64,000 bases of DNA from Primula veris (GCA_963682055.1 OY821741.1:27660711-27724710), one strand, 5' to 3'; shown: positions 33,190 to 44,140, counted from the first letter of the stretch. The notes: a model not told the origin generated them from the letters alone. A program made the numbers and translations.

Positions 33190-34794
33190 TGTAACATCTC
33201 GGAAATTTTGTATTTTATTATTAATTTTAGTAATAAGATAGTGATATTTAGTTTTGTGGGTGATTACGTATTTGTGTGAAATATACATGTGTGATATGAA
33301 ATTGTGTGTATATAATAGTTGTGGGGGTGATTTGTATCATGTAATAAGTAAGTGGACTAATTAGTAAATTATTTATACTAAAACCTAAATATATAGATAA
33401 TACATATACATATAGACATATACATATTACATATATACATATACATAGATACCTACATACGGAGAGAGATAAAAGAGAGATAGAGAGAGAGAGAGAGAGA
33501 AAGACATGTGACGAAGTGAGGACAAGAGCAGAGGTCGGCGACCAGACCAGGTCAGGTTGTGGTGGTAGGTGGCGGTGGTGGGTGCGGTTTACGGTTTTAA
33601 GGCTGCGACTTCGAGGGATGATTACGAGGTCATCGGGGGTCCGTTTTTGACAATCAAATATGTTTTCTTAGCTTATTTTTCGAGAGCTATCTATCCGTGT
33701 AAGACATTTTATCTGATTTTAACTTTTATAAAAACCCATTTTGGGAATATTTACTATAATACGAATTAGGGATTTTTATATTAATCCGTAGCTCATTTTA
33801 ATTACATTTTTAGGGCTGTTGAAGGACTGTTTTGGCATGTCCAGATCTATTTCTAACCGTTAGGTGGGTTTCAGCTTGAATTTGGGGGTATTTTGACAAA
33901 CGAGCTCTCGTTTGCATATAGGTAAGGGGGAGGAATATGGTTACACTTTAAAGGCGGTTTTGTGTGTTGTTTGTTGTATGCTAAGTTATGTAAAATGGTT
34001 AGTGTGTATTGCATCATGTCGCATTGTTTTATTTACGGTAATTATAGTGTATGGCGATTTTACTATTTGTATTAGAAATTGAATTGTGGAAAAAAAAAGG
34101 TGATTTAAATATGTTATTTAATTAAATCTTTTAAAAACGTGAAAGTGTGGAAGTGGTGAAAGTGTGACAGTGGTGATATCGTGTATACTCTTGTGGTGAT
34201 ACCATGTATACGTTTGTGGTGATGTGTTTATCTAATTACATCAAATATTATAAAATGTGTTTCATGTTTTATTGTGGAGTTTATTGTTTTCGTGTTTGGT
34301 ATTCGAAGTATTTTATATTTATTTTAGGGATTGCAGTACCAAGTGTTAAGGCGGAGCTGTGTCAGCTTACGGTGAGATCCCGGAAACTTGCGTAAGGATT
34401 AGGTATATCGGTACCATAGGGTTAGTCCCCTTAAAGCCGGCCCCATATCTTTTGTTCACATATTAGTGTGAGAATATGGGTGAGTGAACCATTGCACTTT
34501 GGGTCCTAGAGTAGAGTGGCTCTAAAAGTGGGTACATGTCAGGCAATCCCGACTTTGTGTTTTGTTGAGTCTTGTTTTATTTTGTTTGTGTTGTCACATT
34601 TGAACATCGTTGGCTACCCTTAGGCCAATTTAGTGAATAAAATGTGATTATCAGCATGGCCTGAAGTATTTATTTGGTTCTATTGATTGGCATATTATCA
34701 AATGGCATTCCGTATGTTTCATTATTTAAACTTTTTCCTTTTTATTTTAATTTACATTCACGACCCGGGTTTATCCAAAATCCGGGGCGTGACA
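33190..34794. mobile_element. Solo LTR, family S, copy 2
   Basis: Starts TGTAACATCTCGG, ends CCGGGGCGTGACA, with a perfect TGGAA duplication at 33185-33189 and 34795-34799. It matches copy 1 over both ends and the central block 34326-34550. There is no internal region. It inserted at the end of the second protease domain of element 2. Confidence 0.93.
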
Positions 34795-34799
34795 TGGAA

Positions 34800-35267
34800 A
34801 GTTAGGTATTTATTTCCACATAGTATAGTCACATCTTGCTCCTTGTAATTGATGATGGATTTCAATGCCTTCAAGAATTGCACTCCCAATATGACTTTGT
34901 AAAGTCTGGTCGAGATTGTTCAAAGGGTATATCATAGACGATGACGTCTAAGATATATATAAAGTCATTAATTCTACAACTCAACTCCTTGGTTATCCCA
35001 TGAGCCCTCCCTAACTTTTGATAATTGGTCATCATTATTCTCTTGTCGTAGGGATATGAGCTTAGTGAGACCAATTCCATAAAAGATCTTTGCGGGCATT
35101 ATGTTTGCAAATTCTCCCATATCGATCAAGACTCTGTCCTTGGGGCAGTCGCCTATGGCCATGGTCACCGTTGGATGATTAATTTTTCCTACGGACCTAT
35201 TGCATGGAAACTTGAAAAATCTCCCCATATAATTTGACAAATGGAGTGGTAACCCATGAGGGTCCAC
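34800..35267 (-). pseudogene. Second retropepsin-like domain of element 2
   Basis: A protease-like fold with RVLIDMGEFANIMPAKI (DMGE where DTGA/DQGA is usual), then a closing segment VILGVQFLKALKSIINYK near 34800-34870, as in Athila proteases (LGRPFLATA-type). It follows another protease at 35923-36500 on the same strand. The altered motif suggests it is inactive. It is broken by a frameshift and by the solo LTR just beyond. Confidence 0.6.
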
Positions 35268-35270
35268 ACA

Positions 35271-35477
35271 TCACGATTCATCTTCATACTTATATTGAGG
35301 GTCTCTTAGCAACAGTTCTCCAGCCATGGCACTCCTGTTGAGTTCCTCTTTTGTTACTCTTCTTACGAATGGAAACAATTCTTCCATTTCGTAGGTTTTG
35401 ACTACATGCTCCACCGGAAAACATGATGGGGCTTCGAATGCAAGATCTCCAAAACAAGCCACTCGGTACTCCTCCAT
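35271..35477 (-). pseudogene. Spacer ORF between the two protease domains
   Basis: A 68-codon open stretch (MEEYRVACFGDLAFEAPSC...) on the same strand between the two protease domains. It has no family motif and probably belongs to the same polyprotein. The product is not recognised. Confidence 0.35.
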
Positions 35478-35522
35478 TTCCTTGAGTGATGGCTTATCAA
35501 ATTTTTATTTAATAATCAAACT

Positions 35523-36669
35523 TCACATCTTGTCTCGTACGAGCTTTGCTATATAATTTTGGAGCCGCGCATCCTCTTCGTCTGTGAAGAGAGCTCTTCT
35601 TACAAGATTGTTGTCATTGACAACTCTTCTATTCTTATCGTTCCAAATTTTTGTGGGTTTCTTTTGGGTTACTTTTTTAAGTTTATCCTCTTTGTTCTTA
35701 GGTGTTTCTGGCACATGTTCTACATTCTTTTTGTTCCTTCTCCCATAAGGCTTCTTTTTCTTCTTAAGCTTATCATTTGCCTCATTAATGATTGCCTCCT
35801 CAGACTCGTCTACCTCCATGAGAACTACCTTTGCATGGTTAGTGTGACACTTCCTTGGTTTTTTAGGTCTCATGCTCATTTTCAAGGTCATAGTCTTTTC
35901 TCCGCCGCTAATAGTGAGCATATCTTTCTCATAATCAATAGTAGCTTTAGTTGTTCACAAGAATGGCCGACCTAGTATTATGATCATTATTTCCTCAAAG
36001 AATTGGCCAATCCATGACCACAAAATCTAGAGTGTATAGGAAATCTCCTACTCTACACACAACGCCTTTAACGATGCCTAGACAAGTTTCATCCTTAGAG
36101 GAATTAGCCATAATCAAGTTTGCTCGGAATGGTTTGATGCCTTTCAGCTTAAGCATTTCATACATCTTCCTTGGTTGATAGTGTAGACTAGATCCTGAAT
36201 CTAGTAGTACTCTCTCAAGTTGGTACACACCAATAATATTTGTCAGGGTTGGTGGACAGAGTCTCTCTTTGTTTGTCAGCCTCATACCCACAAATATTTT
36301 TAGATAATTTGGTTCTTCGTAAGGTATGCATTTACCAATATAAGATGGCATTGAATCCACTTTTCTTGGTGCATCAGCTGTTTTAGCGACCTCTCCACCT
36401 CCAACACTTCGGAAAAGTTGGGTTGTCGGTACTCTACCCAAGAATTTTGCTAAGTTATACAGAACCTGTCCCACTTTCTTGATGGTTTCGGTTTGACTTT
36501 TGTCCTTCATCCACTCTTCCATGATAACCCTAAGGTGACTTTCCTTGACTGTTGGGTTTTTTTCTATCGCAACCCCAGACATCTCTTGGACAGTTTCTAC
36601 CCCATCCATGATAGACGTTTGGGTGGAAATCACCATCGTTTCTTGAGCAACGTCTTCTTGGTGATGCAT
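35523..36669 (-). pseudogene. First retropepsin of element 2 with basic linker
   Basis: The protease active site is RVLLDSGSSLHYQPRKMYEM (about 36190-36230), with FLYTLDFVVMD. After a frame break near 35995 come the closing ILGRPFL and TIDYEKDMLTISGG. A Lys-rich linker (DKLKKKKKPYGRRNKKNVEH) follows to 35523. All conserved protease parts are present, so this is a complete though frameshifted domain. Confidence 0.75.
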
Positions 36670-36672
36670 TTG

Positions 36673-37113
36673 CTAAATCGGAATGATTGTAGCCTCAGCC
36701 TCTAGCATGTTGAGATAATCATGGTATCCCTGCGGGTCGTAGGACTTCCACATTGGCATGGATAGATCTTCGTTGCCTGATTCTTTGGCAACTAAGTATT
36801 CTATCAATGATTCATACTCTTTTTCTTCTTCATGATACAAATCTACGAGCTCATTAACTGGCTCTTCGTCTTTGGTGTTCATAGCCAACCATGCGTAAGC
36901 ATGAGGTTGCATCCTCACCATATTGACTTCATCCGTTGACACTTCATCATATTCATCCTCCTCATCCTCATCATACCATGTGAGAGGTTGTATCTTTATT
37001 ACACTTATTGGCACTTGGAGGTGCTCATATTCCTCTTCTTCTTCCTCTGTCCATGGTTGCACTCTTATTCCACGAATCTCTCTGGTTGGCTGAGCATCAG
37101 GTGGGGCAAGCAC
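36673..37113 (-). pseudogene. Acidic gag-protease linker of element 2
   Basis: An open 146-codon stretch rich in Glu and Asp (WTEEEEEEYEHLQVP, WYDEDEEDEYDEVS), with a repeated I-[RK]-[VI]-Q-P motif. It lies between gag and the first protease. No catalytic motif was seen; the role is unknown. Confidence 0.5.
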
Positions 37114-38315
37114 TTAATTGTTTTCAATTTCAAGTTTAGAGATTGAGTCCGTTATGAGCTTAGCCATACGTTCCTCTAGGGGTTTTCTGGTCCTCCACTG
37201 TCACCCAACTTTCAATCGGGGCAGTGGTCCATTGAGTTGGTTGAAACTTGGACAGAGGTCGATAGTTGTTTGTTGGTGAGCATTATAGCATTGTTCACAT
37301 TACCGTAACAAAGGTTAGGATGCTGGTTCCATCAGAAGTTGTTGTACTCTTGGCGGTTGGAATTGTTCCACTAATTTTGGTTTGAGGATTGAAAATTGTT
37401 TCATTGTGCTCCCTCGCCATAAGACAGAAATAACTTTCTTGACTAGAAGGTCGAGTGGTACTTGTGGAATTGGATGCCAATATTCCTATGGGATTAACTC
37501 GTTCAGATTGAATAAACCATTTTCTTATGGTAGGTCTCTCGAGTCCTTGTTTACTGGACTTAGCTCCCACCCTCTAGCTTGTTCTGCTAGCTTTTCAAAG
37601 AAGTCAAATGAGCGTTGAATAGAATAAGTGTTTAAGACCCCTCCGGTGTACGAGTCGATTATCTCCCTCATTTGTGGTGTGAGTGAAAAGTATAAAAACT
37701 TAAAGAGCATGTCGGCCTTGTAACCGTGATGTGGGAAAGCGCGTTGGAGCTCCTTAAATCTCTCCCATGCATTGTAAAAAGTCTCTTGGTTTTTCAGCTC
37801 GAAGTTTTGAATTTTCTATTGGATTGCCATGGTTCGGCTAGCTACGAAAAAAATTCGTAGGAACTGCTACATCATTTCTTGCCAACCATGGATAGAATGA
37901 GATGAGAGATTGTTAAACCAGTCCTTGGCCCGGTCGGCTAGTGAGAATTTGAATAGCTTAAGACGCACGATATCAGAGGCGACATTTCGCACGACCAGCA
38001 AATCACATATGGATTCGAATTCCACTATGTGATTGTAAGGATTTTCCGACTCCATTCCTCAAAAAATGGGAATGCGAGGAAGCATATAAGTTTGGACGAC
38101 AAAGTCTCTTCCATTGGCTGGTAGGACAATATAGGTGGGTCTGTTGGGTTGAGAAAATGTTGGATTGTCCTATCTTGCCCTCTTTGAGGTTGTAGTTGTT
38201 GCTCTGGAGGTTGGTTTAGTTCAATGTCGTGGATGTTTACTCTGGGATGTAGGGCGTTGATATTTTCAGGGGCACCTAGTATCTCCTCCTTGAAATCATG
38301 GCTATGATGAGACAT
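37114..38315 (-). pseudogene. Element 2 gag (Athila-like, decayed)
   Basis: Pieces run from the ATG at 38315 (MSHHSHDFKEEILGAPENIN) through KLFKFSLADRAKDWFNNLSS and SLTPQMREIIDSYTGGVL to SFDFFEKLAEQARGWE. This is the order and wording of Athila-type Gag. Frameshifts and stops split it into at least four pieces. It is preceded by a tRNA-Asp-type primer site at the usual distance. Confidence 0.8.
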
Positions 38316-38696
38316 GGTGGCTGATGAATTGGTGTTCTTGTTGTGTAGATCTAGTGGATTTGTGTTTTCAAAGGTTTGTCACTAAAGGCGTTCCCTAACT
38401 ATAGATCGGGTAAAGTACATAGGAGTATCTATTATGAATTCATAAGAATTAAGTTAGGGGATTGGGAGTGCAATTGGTCGAATTAACCAATTACACAGAG
38501 ACTTGACCGGTTAAGTTGATCGGTCAGGTCCGGGACATCTAAAATGTTCAGATCAGATTAAATCTCATCCAAACAAGGGCTTTTGGCTTATACTAATTTA
38601 TAACTACTATATGAAAATGCAATATTATAGGCTAATTTACTGGAAATGGCTATATAACACTTAAAAACAAATAAAACTATCAATTTTAACAACAAT
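38316..38696 (-). other. Leader of element 2
   Basis: Non-coding DNA between primer site and gag. It carries TTGACCGGTTAAGTTGATCGG and GGTCAGG (38502-38530), W-box-like half sites matching the leader palindrome of element 1. Confidence 0.6.
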
Positions 38697-38717
38697 GGTT
38701 CCCCGGCAGCAGCGCCA
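38697..38717 (-). other. Primer-binding site, tRNA-Asp type (element 2)
   Basis: The minus strand reads TGGCGCTGCTGCCGGGGAACC, a close match to the tRNA-Asp complement used by Athila elements, a few bases from the LTR end at 38725. Confidence 0.87.
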
Positions 38718-38724
38718 AAATAAC

Positions 38725-39700
38725 TGTCTGCCCTTACGGTACGTAGTTTTTCCCTATGTAACCAAAGGCCTCGCAGAAGCACGAGGGTAGTAGTTGTATT
38801 TTCCTTGGGAGGCTACCAAGGTTATCGTCCGTACAACCGTTGGTTGTTAGTTTACACAGTTTTACGAATGTTTACTAATTAGTTGTCAAATAATTAGTAA
38901 CGAGGAGAGCGTTAGAGGTTGGGTTGTCAATCCAACGGCTCGTTCCTCGGGGGTTTAAAACAACAAAATATCAGTTTATATAGGTAGTTTAAAGCTTGTT
39001 TTCAGATTACTAAGAACCTAAATACCTAAACATGAGGCGTTAAATAATCGATAACTATCTTGTACGGCGTTACCAATATGTTTTAACTAATTTGCATGCG
39101 AGAGATTTGAAATTAATGATTTATAACATGAAAACATACGTAAACATGCATTAAAACCAATAGAGATACTAAAAAGAATGACAATGTAGTGAAAGGTTAT
39201 GAAAAAACTCACAAAACGGAGTCGGTAATCAAGGATTCGTGCACAAATCCAATGATTTGGATTGTTTCTCTCTTCTATCTAAACTGTATTTTGGCTGAAA
39301 AACTACTGAATATTAATGAGAGTGTGTTCCTTTTCGGAGTAGGGGATATCCCTTTTTCTATCAAAACGCAAAAAACTCTATAATATCTAAATTTAAAATC
39401 TAATGGAACCTGAGCGGTCAGCCATTGCGAATTTTGGGTCTTCTAGAATCTTCTCTACTCTATCTTGTTTTAATTTGTTTTGAACATTGTTGGGGTTGTC
39501 TTTGAGGTCCTTTTTCTTTTAAAATATTTTCTTTAGGTCCCCCTATTGGTCTTCATGCATCTTTGTCTTCTTTTTTTGCTAATTCCATTATTTTTCTTAC
39601 AAAAATGCAAACAAGTACAAATAAACCGGATTAACCTATGAAAATTAACCTATGAAACTATGCTAATATATACCAAATTAACCTATGAAAATTAACCTAT
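38725..39700 (-). mobile_element. LTR B, 5' LTR of element 2
   Basis: Ends on the minus strand at 38725 just before the primer site. The 39062-39275 part matches 28511-28720. A decayed W-box palindrome lies at 39408-39422. The LTR start (right edge) is unclear and is placed near 39700, where the sequence changes character. Confidence 0.65.
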
Positions 39701-39708
39701 ATAGTTAC

Positions 39709-40976
39709 CAAGCTTGCTGAGGTGTTGATGATAAAGGGCAATGCCACGAGACTTCGTAAGTTCTGGATGATGTTATCATAAGAAGATCAAGAGATGATGC
39801 TAGACGCATGGAAGGAAATGAAGAAATAAGTGATAAGGCTAAAAAGATGAAATTAGGCAAGGAGCTTAATAATGAGTCTATTGTGCGGATGTGCAGTGAA
39901 GTAGAAAAGAAAGATAAAAATAATATCGATAATGTTGGTAGCGTTAAAACAAAAATAATAGTGGAAAGTCGAACAGTGAAAGACGAGAAAGACATTGTAC
40001 TTCAATCTCACCCTTATCATTTGTTGTTACATAAATTCTGGCATAGCCGTAAGACTCATTCATTTTATCATAAAAGACCGCACCCTTATCATTTGTTGTT
40101 ACATAAAAGACCGCACCCTTACCTATACAACCGTATCTCCAATCAAAAGAAATAGAGCTAAATGAGCGAAGTTAATCGAAAACCACCAATTTTTTCTCAA
40201 GCTAAATGGACGGTGAAGCCAAAAGAGAAACATACCAAGTTAGGAGATTTTGACAATGAGTAGGGAAAAAGATAGTGCTAAAAGAGGAGTTCAAGGAAGA
40301 ACCCTTAGTTTTAGCTGTTAAAGAGCTCAAAGGATTGTTTGAGGAGAATGAAGATCTTTTGGTAGGATCCGACACAAATAAGGACGTTAAAGTGGAGCTT
40401 GAGGATAAGCCCATATTTAGAGCTGTGGAAGAGCTCATTGGTATGAAGGAGTCTAAGTCATGTATCATCGAGATACAATTTGACAAGAAAAACTATGGAA
40501 AGGACCCCGGGAGTCTAAGTGAATTAGGGGATTCTTTGTGCTGCCTTGCCATGAGAGGTTGTTGAGCATTCAAAGTTTAAATCAAAAAGAGTTATCCCGT
40601 GTGAAGTTAAGCAAGTGCAGTTTTGAACCCTCGACCCTTGTGATGCCCTCTTCTAGGAATAGAGGAAAATCTACTCGAATGAGAGGTATACATCGAGTAA
40701 GGTATAAAATTCATTTGACAGGAAACCTTGAGTGATTTTTGATAATTGGGTGTGCTAGAGATAAAGTGTCGTTTGACAGACCTCCCGCAAAGAATGAAGC
40801 TGAAATCAAAATTGAGACGGCAAACCGACTGTGGAGTAAGAAAGTTCCCAAGTTGTTTTAGAAGAAAGAGTGGAAAAGTTTATTTGGTCATCCTCATGAC
40901 CGAGGTAAATGTAAAAGTTGGCGTTCCTAATTGCTTAATTTTAAATGAGCCAGCTATCTGTTTTTTGTTTTATTAA
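39709..40976 (+). pseudogene. Unrecognised plus-strand coding remnants
   Basis: Short plus-strand open stretches suggest a degraded coding region, such as KLAEVLMIKGNATRLRKF, a Glu/Lys-rich piece at 39808-40155 and another at 40275-40565 (EEPLVLAVKELKGLFEENED). No family motif was recognised. They lie upstream of a polypurine tract and LTR in the same orientation, so they are probably internal sequence of that element. A 72-bp partial duplication at 40009-40107 repeats HPYHLLLHK. Confidence 0.35.
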
Positions 40977-41074
40977 TCTTTTGTGCATAATGTGTTGTCT
41001 TTTGTTTATGTCTGCGTGTAATATTTATTTTTTTGCATGATAATCAACGTCGATGTTTTAATTATCTCTCTATT

Positions 41075-41088
41075 CAGTGAGGACACTG
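41075..41088 (+). other. Conserved dyad CAGTG-AGGA-CACTG
   Basis: A perfect 5-bp stem with loop AGGA, followed shortly by GAGCTAGTTAG. The same arrangement is seen in decayed form in the other two 3' regions. Confidence 0.7.
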
Positions 41089-42750
41089 TCTGAGCTAGTT
41101 AGAGGGTGAGGTACATCACCGTTTATTGCATGTTATTGGGGAGAATTTTTAAAATTTTACTTGTTTTTTGTCTAAAAAATCCTCATATTTTTTGTTTTAC
41201 TTTCTATGTATCTCTCACTTGATAGAGTTTTTAAGGAGGTTATATTATTAAATATGGATTTCTTCGCACATGCCTTTCATGTTTTTTGTGCGTTGTTCTT
41301 TTAGATAGTTCGTTATGAGGAATCCAATCAAGATCGTAAGAAAGATAGGAGTGGAATACAATGAATGAAAATAAAGTCTAGCTAGCTATATTTTCCAATA
41401 TATATATGCTCTTCAATGCGACATTGCATACTAAGGTGTATTCATTCTATAAACTCATGCGTTTATTATTTTTGTAAATATTTTTCGTGTTTAGACTATC
41501 ATGTTTGTTTTTTATATAATTGTGTTAGGATTTTATGTGTCAGATTTTGCATGATAAATTAGAAAATGAAAAAAAAGAAGGAAATTGTGAGTTGACTATG
41601 TTGTCGGAAACCTGCTCTTATATGTGAACATGCAGAGAGAATTTAAAAATTAGAAAATACTCATATCATTTTATGCTTTTAAATCTTTACATACGTCTGG
41701 TTTGTTATTAATTTTTTCGCTTACACCAATTTAGGGAGGGATAATATTGTATAATTTACATGCTAAATATATTCTAATAGTGTATTGCTGAATATCAATT
41801 TTCATGCGACAGTCCCTAAAAATTACAAATGAAAACCGTTTTATAAAAATTAAACAATTACTTGCTTGATTGTGAGATGGTGTCAGGTCTGATACTTTTG
41901 GTAAAATACTCGTATCCCGGCCAATTTAATGTAGGGGGACCGACAATTGATCTGGCTTGGTTACGCTTGCCCGACGACTCTCTTTAGGGAGTGGATTACA
42001 CTTCTTTGTTTTACGACAATGTAGCTTCTCTGGCATATATATTTTTAGAAACCCTTGGCTAGAATAATAATCTATAGCAATGCCCAATAAATATTCATTT
42101 ACATGCAAATGTGAACAAAGATTGAGGGAAAATCATTTCTTGATTTAGTACTTGCTTGATTTATGAGTTGATATGGTTGAATAACTTCAGCGATGCTCTA
42201 AAAGGCATGTAAACGAAGGAGCTATAATAACCCTATAGTCCTCATAAGTTAAGTAGGGAAATTTCCATATGGATCAATGGGAAAATCCCGATGGTATAAG
42301 AAGGAACGATGTAGTGAAATATTCGGAAGATAAATAGATCCAAAGGGTCAAGAAAAAAATAAAATTAAATAATTGAACAAGTGAGTTACAAATAAAAGAA
42401 AGAAAATGAGAGGTGACATTGTGTATGAGCTTTGACCTAGCATGGAGGTATGCATATGCACACTTATATTATCTTTATATAAGTCAAGTAATGGTCAAGT
42501 TTAATAAAATGAAGATTTGCAAATGTTTTTCAAAAATTTATAACTGTCGAACTACGGAATAGCGAATATACTCTTGATGGTAAATGGGCCAACAACATAT
42601 TCAATATTAAACTAAATTATTTTGGGCCGAGAGGCATTTTTGAGAACAAACCGTAGGTATCTTTTGAGATATTACCATCTTTTGATATGACTATGAAGTG
42701 TTTTCATCTATTTTGCATTTGTGTGATCTCGTAAGAGGGAGGGAGGAGGA

Positions 42751-42773
42751 GGGGGGGGGGGGGGGGGGGGGGG
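42751..42773. repeat. Poly-G tract (23 bases)
   Basis: A G homopolymer after a GGGAGGAGGA purine run, about 245 bp before LTR C. It may be an expanded purine tract. Length may be unreliable. Confidence 0.95.
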
Positions 42774-43002
42774 TGTTACGCTGTTATTGAGGGATTTATC
42801 TATTTGTAGGTGTCATTCTAGTAAACCCTCACAAGACTAAACTTGTTCTCTTACCTTTTAGAAGTTTAAAGTATTGTTACACATGGTAAGTTCAACCGTG
42901 ATTCCTATGAAAGTGAGTTAGGATCTATTTTTATTATCTTAAGATTTATATGCTCAGTTTTAATTCCACCTATTTACTGTTTACGACACTCGAGGGCGAG
43001 TA

Positions 43003-43018
43003 TCAAGCCAGTTAGGGT
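43003..43018 (+). other. Polypurine-type tract before LTR C right
   Basis: CAAGCCAGTTAGGGTG followed by TGTGATTC corresponds to the inverted CGAGCTAGTTGGGGAG at 30104-30119. Upstream CGACACTCGAGGGCGAGTAT is also shared. Confidence 0.65.
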
Positions 43019-43346
43019 GTGTGATTCAACCGTAAAAGTGTCACTTTCTGGCATCAGTTATAGTGTAAAATCTAATTTTATATTGTGTAAATAGAGATTT
43101 TTATAACGATTTATTATTTCTACATTTTGAGACTATTTATCTATTTTTATAATAATTAGTGTAATTTTCCCTTTCTATGAGCATTTATGTGAATAATGGA
43201 CATGAAGGGACTCAATGTACATGTTGAAGAAGCTAAAGGATCAAAAAGAAGTTTGTGAAAAATATAGATTCGGTTAATGTAGCAAGAATTGGGGAGCAAG
43301 GAAGAAATCAAAATAAAAAGGAAATAAAAATCTATTCTTGCCACAT

Positions 43347-43450
43347 GATCTGGACCAGACATGATGATCCGGATCAGTCACCTCTCCACCGCCATAATTT
43401 AATGACATGGCCCAAGCTGGTTCGTTAATGAGGATTGATCCGGATCACTG
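43347..43450. promoter_or_regulatory. ATCCGGAT palindrome cluster in LTR C right
   Basis: TGATCTGGACCA, TGATCCGGATCA (a perfect 12-bp palindrome) and TGATCCGGATCA again at about 43436. They are 328-431 bp from the LTR start, the same window as in the left copy. Confidence 0.5.
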
Positions 43451-43489
43451 TTTTTTAGGAATTAGGTCGCGAGTTTTTCTGAGCAGAAC

Positions 43490-43500
43490 ACTATAAATAT
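43490..43500 (+). promoter_or_regulatory. TATA box in LTR C right
   Basis: ACTATAAATAT, about 40 bp after the last palindrome. The left copy has ACTATATATAT at the matching place. Confidence 0.6.
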
Positions 43501-44104
43501 GAACATGTATTATGTAAATTTTAAGGCTCTATCTCCGGACAGAAACTCTCAAATCCTCTCTCCCTCTCAATTTAATTATATAATCCTTCTTCTTTTATTT
43601 ATCTTTCTTCCCCTTACTATGCGTCATCCTTATGAGCACCTTCTTTCTTTCCTTTTACTAAGTTCTTATGGTGTTTTGGCCTACTCGGTAATATTTATCC
43701 TTCTGCTTATTCTTTTTATCTTGTTTGTTCTTATTTAATTATTGTCTTTACTTAATGTTTTTTTTGTGTAGATTTAGATTAGTTGTGGAATAGTGATGAG
43801 TTAAAATTGATAACTTTTATATAAGCTATACTCTTATGTTTTTATTAGTTTAGATTAAACGACAAGAGCGCGACTTTAACCGTTATAAAAAAATAGAAAA
43901 AACTTATGTTTAGATATATTATAATTGTTTTTACTTAATATCATGTGTGGACTCGTACTTGCTACGAATTATAAATTTTATTAATACGATTGACCCTACT
44001 ACTCTTGCTAGGTAAAAAATGATTTTTATTTGGAACACATTTTAAGCCTGGTCAGGAAGGATAACTTTTTGTCTCATTTATTTTACATATTTTACCTTCT
44101 TGCA

Positions 44105-44105
<1 letters not shown>

Positions 44106-44140
<35 letters not shown>

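Larger units (their letters stand above)
40977..43002 (+). other. Non-coding 3' region before LTR C right
   Basis: No real ORF. It holds a perfect CAGTG-AGGA-CACTG dyad (41075-41088), a 23-base G run (42751-42773) and, at 42820-42900, the inverted match to the 3' regions at 900-990 and 30560-30660. This marks it as the 3' untranslated region of a plus-oriented Athila-related element. Confidence 0.55.
43019..44043 (+). mobile_element. LTR C, right copy (plus)
   Basis: Starts TGTGATTCAACC and ends near GGAACACA, about 1025 bp, similar to the inverted LTR at 29062-30103. ATCCGGAT palindromes lie at 43347-43450 and a TATA box at 43490-43500. As it follows a polypurine tract it is a 3' LTR; its 5' partner was not found. 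Confidence 0.7.
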
